Source: Gammaproteobacteria bacterium
GTDB lineage: Bacteria; Pseudomonadota; Gammaproteobacteria; UBA9214
Assembly: GCA_029859555.1 (NCBI GenBank)
Contig: JAOUCV010000049.1
Location: 1-10,875, forward strand
DNA length: 10,875 nt
Reading direction: 5' to 3'
A program made the translations under genes and the position numbers. The notes beneath the pieces are model-generated. The model was not told the origin of the DNA and ran no database searches. It worked only from the letters and a program-made list of their open reading frames with translations. Every line of letters starts with the position of its first letter. The first letter of the stretch is position 1. This document shows positions 6,992-10,875 of this stretch, in pieces.

Positions 6992-8014
6992 ATGCTGGGT
7001 AAAGTCAACGAATTTCTGAAGCCGCGCATTGTCGATGTGCAGGCTGTCACCGGTAAGCATGCCAGGGTAACGCTGGAGCCGCTGGAACGCGGTTTTGGGC
7101 ACACCCTGGGTAATGCGCTGCGTCGTATTTTGCTTTCATCTATGCCGGGTTCAGCAATTATTGATGCCGAGATTGAAGGCGTATTGCATGAGTACTCGAC
7201 AATTGAAGGTGTGCAGGAGGACGTCATTGATATCCTGCTGAACCTGAAGCAGGTTGCGCTGAGCATGCATAGCCGTGACGAGGCAACCCTGACATTGAAA
7301 AAGAAGGGACCTGGCCCGGTCACCGCAGGTGACATCACGCTGGATCACGATGTAGAAGTGGTAAACCCGGACCACGTGATCGCCAACCTGACCAAGGCCG
7401 GTGAGCTTTCCATGACGCTAAAGGTTGCCAAGGGCCGCGGTTATCAGCCGGCAACACGTCGCGAGAACGAAGAAGGTGAGGGCCGCATTATTGGCAGCCT
7501 GCAGCTGGATGCCTCTTTCAGTCCGGTTAGCCGTGTTTCATACAATGTTGACCGTGCGCGCGTGGAACAGCGTACTGACCTCGACAAGCTGATTATCGAC
7601 ATCGAAACCAATGGTACCGTGGACCCGGAAGAAGCTATTCGCCACGCCGCTACCATTCTGCAGGACCAGTTGGGTGCATTTGTTGACCTGCAGGCGAGTA
7701 AGCAGGAACCGGCGAATTCTCCGGAAGCCGACATTGATCCGATTCTGCTGCGTCCGGTCGATGACCTGGAGCTGACGGTACGTTCAGCCAACTGCCTCAA
7801 GGCAGAAAGTATTTATTTTATCGGTGACCTGATTCAGCGCACCGAAGTTGAATTACTCAAGACCCCGAACCTGGGCAAGAAGTCCCTGACAGAGATCAAG
7901 GATGTACTGGCCACCAAGGGACTGTCTTTGGGTATGCGTCTTGAAAACTGGCCACCTGCCAGTTTGAGTGTAAAGGAGCCGGAAGCGGCGTCCGCAACCA
8001 GTAACGGGATCTAA
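6992..8014 (+). CDS. rpoA: DNA-directed RNA polymerase subunit alpha
   Basis: RpoA dimerises to nucleate RNA polymerase assembly and its C-terminal domain contacts UP elements and activators. The N-terminal domain (residues 1 to about 233) holds [20 protein letters not shown] (residues 28-47), [11 protein letters not shown] and [19 protein letters not shown] short linker (about 234-248) precedes the C-terminal domain with [20 protein letters not shown] and [16 protein letters not shown]. The DNA- and sigma-contacting residues of E. coli (R265, N268, G296, K298, S299, E302) are all present, shifted by one (R264, N267, G295, K297, S298, E301). The protein is 340 residues against 329 in E. coli, because of an extra tail of about 12 residues rich in A, S and E after [18 protein letters not shown] (6978-6983), 8 nt before the ATG, is the ribosome-binding site. 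Confidence 0.99.
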   Translation: MLGKVNEFLKPRIVDVQAVTGKHARVTLEPLERGFGHTLGNALRRILLSSMPGSAIIDAEIEGVLHEYSTIEGVQEDVIDILLNLKQVALSMHSRDEATLTLKKKGPGPVTAGDITLDHDVEVVNPDHVIANLTKAGELSMTLKVAKGRGYQPATRRENEEGEGRIIGSLQLDASFSPVSRVSYNVDRARVEQRTDLDKLIIDIETNGTVDPEEAIRHAATILQDQLGAFVDLQASKQEPANSPEADIDPILLRPVDDLELTVRSANCLKAESIYFIGDLIQRTEVELLKTPNLGKKSLTEIKDVLATKGLSLGMRLENWPPASLSVKEPEAASATSNGI

Positions 8015-8016
8015 CA

Positions 8017-8400
8017 ATGCGTCATCGCAAGACAGGACGGCAATTAAACCGCAACAGTTCACACCGCAAGGCCATGTTCCAGAACATGACCGTGTCACTG
8101 CTGCGCCACGAAATCATTAAAACCACCTTGCCGAAAGGCAGGGCGCTACGACGTATCGCCGAGCCTTTCATTACCATGGCCAAGTCGGACTCTGTGCACA
8201 AGCGCCGTGTCGCTTTCAGCCGTCTGCGTGACCGCGACGTCGTCACCAAGCTGTTCGATGAGCTGGGACCGCGTTACCAGGAGCGCCCGGGTGGTTACCT
8301 GCGTATTCTGAAAACCGGTTTACGTTCCGGCGACAAGGCACCGATGGCCTACATCGAACTGGTTGATCGTCCGCAGGGCGAGGAAGAAGCGGTTATCTAG
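8017..8400 (+). CDS. rplQ: 50S ribosomal protein L17 (bL17)
   Basis: The 127-residue product has the same length as E. coli L17. It opens with the hallmark [20 protein letters not shown], followed by [40 protein letters not shown] and the terminal [15 protein letters not shown] short acidic tail (GEEEAVI) ends it. L17 lies on the solvent side of the 50S subunit near the tunnel exit. The ATG comes 2 nt after the rpoA stop, with a GGGA (8006-8009) inside the end of rpoA as a coupled ribosome-binding site. It is the last gene of the alpha operon, confirmed by the terminator 33 nt downstream. Confidence 0.98.
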   Translation: MRHRKTGRQLNRNSSHRKAMFQNMTVSLLRHEIIKTTLPKGRALRRIAEPFITMAKSDSVHKRRVAFSRLRDRDVVTKLFDELGPRYQERPGGYLRILKTGLRSGDKAPMAYIELVDRPQGEEEAVI

Positions 8401-8432
8401 CCAGCGGCAATAAAAGCAGCATATCAGTACTG

Positions 8433-8458
8433 AAAACCGGGCAATGCCCGGTTTTTTT
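8433..8458 (+). terminator. Rho-independent terminator of the alpha operon
   Basis: AAAACCGGGC (8433-8442) and GCCCGGTTTT (8446-8455) form a perfect ten-base-pair stem with an AAT loop, and the T-run spans 8452-8458. It stands 33 nt after the rplQ stop codon. It should end alpha-operon transcripts and isolate the downstream metabolic genes. The A-run on the 5' side makes it partly symmetric, but no converging gene is present in this window. Confidence 0.95.
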
Positions 8459-8559
8459 ATTGCCTGTAATGAGGCTGTTGAACGGCAGGACAGGTTAAAG
8501 AGCGTAGTGACATGCCAGTAAAAGGGGCTGTTCGCTAACGGAAATCGCATTTGAGCTAA

Positions 8560-8565
8560 TATAAA
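8560..8565 (+). promoter_or_regulatory. Candidate -10 element before the thiamine-diphosphate enzyme gene
   Basis: TATAAA sits in the most AT-rich stretch between the terminator and the next start codon. No convincing -35 is seen 16-18 nt upstream. Since the terminator at 8433-8458 blocks read-through, some promoter must lie between 8459 and about 8640, and this is the best -10 I can see. The implied leader is about 85 nt and contains two hairpins. Confidence 0.3.
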
Positions 8566-8584
8566 ACCTGCGGGGTCAATCTTT

Positions 8585-8635
8585 AAGAACTGGTAGTCTT
8601 GGAGCGGCGGCCGGGAACGGGAGCCGGGCTGTCGC
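8585..8635 (+). other. Structured 5' leader with two hairpins
   Basis: The first hairpin pairs AAG(A)ACT (8585-8591) with AGTCTT (8595-8600) over a GGT loop, with one bulged A. The second pairs GCGGCGGCC (8604-8612) with GGCTGTCGC (8627-8635): nine pairs including two G-U, with a 14-nt loop. They sit back to back, ending 10 nt before the GGGGGAG ribosome-binding site. No T-run follows, so they are not terminators as written. They could be untranslated-region stabilisers or a regulatory element. I see no match to the thiamine-diphosphate riboswitch consensus. Confidence 0.35.
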
Positions 8636-8656
8636 AATAAACCACGGGGGAGCATC

Positions 8657-10309
8657 ATGAAAGCATCAGATCTGTTCGTTAGATGCCTCGAGAATGAAGG
8701 CATCGAGTATATTTTTGGTGTGCCGGGTGAGGAAAATGCCGATTTCATGATGTCGCTGGAGAAGTCGAAGAAAATCCGCTTCATCCTGACACGGCATGAG
8801 CAGGGCGCCGCTTTTATGGCCGAGATCTATGGCCGGCTCACCGGCAATCCGGCCGGGTGCCTGGGTACGCTGGGGCCGGGTGCCACCAACCTGATTACCG
8901 GTGTGGCGGACGCCAATATGGACCGGGCACCGATGCTGGTGTTGACCGGGCAGGGAGCCTCGACGCGGTTGCACAAGGAATCACACCAGATTATGGATGT
9001 GGTCTCCATGTTTGAGCCGGTGACCAAGTGGGCGATGGGCGTGTTGCACGAGGATACTATTCCCGAGATCGTGCGCAAGGCGGTGCGACTTTCGCGTACC
9101 GAGAAACCCGGCGCCTGCCTGATCGAACTGCCGGAAGATATTGCCAGGAATGACACCACTGCCGAACCGTTAACGCCGCGCCTGTTCAGGCGTCCGGTTG
9201 CCGATGGTTTTATCCTGGATGTGGCCTTTGAAAAGATTCGTAATGCGAAGCGCCCGATTATTATTGCCGGTAACGGTTGTATTCGCCGCCGTGCCAGTAA
9301 ACACCTGCGGCGCCTGTGTGAGAAAACCGGCATTGGTGTGATCAGTACCTTTATGGCCAAGGGGTGCGTGGACATGGATGCGGATTACTGCCTGTTTACC
9401 GTGGGGCTGGCGGCCAGGGATGTCGGTGATTGCGGGCTGGCGGCCTCCGACCTGATTATTACGCTGGGCTATGACATGGTGGAGTACCACCCGAGCCTGT
9501 GGAATCCTGACGGTGACAAGGACATTATCCATGCGGATGTTCTGCCAGCCGAGATTGATGCAAATTATCACCCTGATACCGAGCTCATCGGTGACCTGAC
9601 GCATACCCTGGAACAACTGGTGCAGCGTGTAGATGCCGGTGGCGGGCTTTCATATGCCAACTTGCAGCAGACGGTCGTCAGGCGTGACATGCTGGCCGAG
9701 ATTGCAGCGCACAAGGATGACCTGACCGAGGGGACTATTCGGCCACAAAAGGTTCTCTGGGACGTGCGCGAGGCGATGGGTCCCCATGACATCCTGCTCT
9801 CGGATGTGGGGGCCCACAAGATGTGGATTGCGCGCTGTTACCAGTGTCACGAACCCAATACCTGCCTGATTCCAAACGGTTTCTGTTCCATGGGGTTTGC
9901 ACTGCCCGGTGTGGTTGCCGCCAACCTGGTGCATCCCGACAGGAAGGTGATGGCGATCTGCGGTGACGCCGGTTTCCTGATGAACGTGCAGGAGATGGAG
10001 ACAGCCCGGCGGCTCAACTCGGATATTGTGGTGATGATCTGGGAAGACCATGCCTACGGCCTGATTGCCTGGAAACAGCAGGGTGAATTCGGCCGGCATA
10101 CCGATCTTGCCTTTGGCAATCCCGACTGGATGAAGCTGGCAGACTCGTTTGGCTGGCATGGACACCATGTGCCCAACAGTGCGGATCTTGCCGCTGTCCT
10201 CAGGCAGGCGCTGGATGAGAAGGGGCCCAGTCTGGTCGTTGTGCCGATCGATTATCGCGAGAACATGTTGCTGACCGAACGTCTCGGCAATATTGTCTGC
10301 CCGATTTAG
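8657..10309 (+). CDS. Thiamine-diphosphate-dependent acetolactate synthase-like enzyme (AlsS/BudB type)
   Basis: The 550-residue protein has the three-domain layout of the acetohydroxyacid synthase family. The N-terminal Pyr domain shows GIEYIFGVPGEEN (residues 15-27), the catalytic-glutamate motif RHEQGAAFMAEIYGR with E48, and GPGATNLITGVADANMDRAP (73-92). The central domain has FEKIRNAKRPIIIAGNG. The C-terminal PP domain has PNGFCSMGFALPG and the cofactor motif from G436. The end PIDYRENMLLTERLG resembles catabolic AlsS/BudB, which condense two pyruvates to acetolactate without FAD. Oddities: GDG is GDA (436-438), H465 stands where BudB-type enzymes have the metal-binding Asn, and four cysteines cluster at 394-410. 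No regulatory small subunit is adjacent, unlike ilvB-ilvN loci. GGGGGAG (8646-8652) precedes the ATG. The aldehyde dehydrogenase downstream suggests another 2-oxoacid reaction is possible. Confidence 0.75.
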   Translation: MKASDLFVRCLENEGIEYIFGVPGEENADFMMSLEKSKKIRFILTRHEQGAAFMAEIYGRLTGNPAGCLGTLGPGATNLITGVADANMDRAPMLVLTGQGASTRLHKESHQIMDVVSMFEPVTKWAMGVLHEDTIPEIVRKAVRLSRTEKPGACLIELPEDIARNDTTAEPLTPRLFRRPVADGFILDVAFEKIRNAKRPIIIAGNGCIRRRASKHLRRLCEKTGIGVISTFMAKGCVDMDADYCLFTVGLAARDVGDCGLAASDLIITLGYDMVEYHPSLWNPDGDKDIIHADVLPAEIDANYHPDTELIGDLTHTLEQLVQRVDAGGGLSYANLQQTVVRRDMLAEIAAHKDDLTEGTIRPQKVLWDVREAMGPHDILLSDVGAHKMWIARCYQCHEPNTCLIPNGFCSMGFALPGVVAANLVHPDRKVMAICGDAGFLMNVQEMETARRLNSDIVVMIWEDHAYGLIAWKQQGEFGRHTDLAFGNPDWMKLADSFGWHGHHVPNSADLAAVLRQALDEKGPSLVVVPIDYRENMLLTERLGNIVCPI

Positions 10310-10426
10310 CGTTTCCGATTGGGGGTCATAATCCTCCTGCCTTTAGCGTTAAAAAGAGAATCCCTTCTGCTTTATGCCCGGCGCTTGATCGGTTGAATCA
10401 GAATCAGGAGTTTTTGGAGCAAACCA

Positions 10427-10875
10427 ATGCCAGCACATTTTAAACTGATGATCCCGGGGGCTCTAGCATCCGGCAAGCAGCTGGAAGTCAGGGCACCGTA
10501 TGACAATACGCTGCTTGCCACGGTTGATACGGCTGATGCGGCAGCCGTGCAACAGGCGCTGACAACGGCTTATGGCTTGTTTCGTGACCGCAGCACATGG
10601 CTATCGAAACAGCAGCGCATCAGCATCCTGCAAAAAACAGCACAGCTGATGAGCGAGCAGCGCGATGAGCTGGCGCTGGCAGCGGCAGCCGAGGGCGGCA
10701 AGCCGCTGGTCGACTCACGGGTTGAAGTTGATCGCGCTATTGACGGGGTTCACAACTGCATCGAGTGTCTGCGCACGGCGGCCGGTCGTGAAATCCCGAT
10801 GGGCATCAATACAGCCTCTGACAACCGGCTGGCGATGACCCGTCTTGAACCCATTGGTGTAGTGGTTGCTGTTAG
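10427..10875 (+). CDS. NAD(P)-dependent aldehyde dehydrogenase, 5' part only
   Basis: The frame is open from the ATG to the window end: 149 codons of a family of usually 470-500 residues. The visible part is the N-terminal coenzyme-domain portion. VRAPYDNTLLATVDTAD (about 21-37) is the usual opening strand pair, then QQRISILQKTAQLM, LAAAAEGGKPLVDSRVEVDR (about 84-103), and LAMTRLEPIGVVVAV at the end, just before where the family has its PFNFP segment. The catalytic cysteine and glutamate lie outside the window, so substrate class cannot be given; succinate-semialdehyde, lactaldehyde and glyceraldehyde-3-phosphate types all remain possible. GGAG at 10416-10419, 7 nt before the ATG, is a good ribosome-binding site. 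The 117-nt gap to the thiamine enzyme shows no clear promoter or terminator, so co-transcription is likely but not proven. Confidence 0.9.
   Translation, partial: MPAHFKLMIPGALASGKQLEVRAPYDNTLLATVDTADAAAVQQALTTAYGLFRDRSTWLSKQQRISILQKTAQLMSEQRDELALAAAAEGGKPLVDSRVEVDRAIDGVHNCIECLRTAAGREIPMGINTASDNRLAMTRLEPIGVVVAV

Noticed and set aside
8473-8532. GGCTGTT occurring twice (8473-8479 and 8526-8532) as a possible regulator-binding repeat
   Set aside because: Seven bases is too short to stand out from chance in a region of this size, and the flanks differ.
8566-8656. Thiamine-diphosphate riboswitch ahead of the thiamine-diphosphate enzyme gene
   Set aside because: The conserved CUGAGA and ACCUGAUC-type blocks are absent; the leader hairpins do not resemble that fold.
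8657-10309. Benzoylformate decarboxylase (mdlC-like), suggested by the neighbouring aldehyde dehydrogenase
   Set aside because: The active-site Ser (near residue 26) and His (near residue 70) of benzoylformate decarboxylase are not present (GVPGEEN and GTLGPGATN instead), while the sequence follows the AlsS/BudB pattern to its C-terminus.
10321-10337. GGGGG-TCATAAT-CCTCC hairpin after the thiamine enzyme gene as a terminator
   Set aside because: The stem is only five pairs with one G-U, and no T-run follows, so it should not terminate transcription.
10395-10406. Tandem GAATCA repeat before the aldehyde dehydrogenase
   Set aside because: Two six-base copies have no evident function and are expected by chance.

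Overview
The window is a segment of a gammaproteobacterial chromosome. It holds most of the spc ribosomal-protein operon, all of the alpha operon, a strong terminator, and then the start of an unrelated metabolic locus. Every gene is on the + strand. The gammaproteobacterial assignment rests on three points. The order is rplN-rplX-rplE-rpsN-rpsH-rplF-rplR-rpsE-rpmD-rplO-secY-rpmJ / rpsM-rpsK-rpsD-rpoA-rplQ, with no infA between secY and rpmJ. Protein lengths are close to those of Escherichia coli. S14 is the long zinc-free type and RpoA ends in an E. coli-like C-terminal domain. The species is not identifiable by eye; a zinc-ligand type S4 argues against the Enterobacteria and Pseudomonas.

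Region 1 (1-5374) is the spc operon from the last 70 codons of rplN to rpmJ. Gaps are 0-25 nt and several Shine-Dalgarno (SD) sequences overlap the preceding stop codon, so translational coupling is expected throughout. It supplies 50S proteins (L14, L24, L5, L6, L18, L30, L15, L36), 30S proteins (S14, S8, S5) and the translocon channel SecY.

Region 2 (5375-5546) is a 172-nt gap that should carry the alpha-operon promoter and leader. It has an extended -10-like element, a compact hairpin and a second -35/-10 candidate. None is certain.

Region 3 (5547-8400) is the alpha operon: S13, S11, S4, the RNA polymerase alpha subunit and L17. It ends at a textbook intrinsic terminator (8433-8458).

Region 4 (8459-10875) is a separate unit. 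A structured leader precedes a 550-aa thiamine-diphosphate enzyme of the AlsS/BudB acetolactate synthase type, followed 117 nt later by an NAD(P)-dependent aldehyde dehydrogenase cut off by the window end. The pairing suggests C-C bond chemistry on a 2-oxoacid linked to aldehyde oxidation, but the substrates cannot be read from the sequence.

Most of the window is highly conserved housekeeping DNA and I see no undescribed system in it. The points most worth a second look are the C4 zinc motif in S4, the unusual cofactor and cysteine motifs of the thiamine enzyme with its dehydrogenase partner, and the two leader regions.
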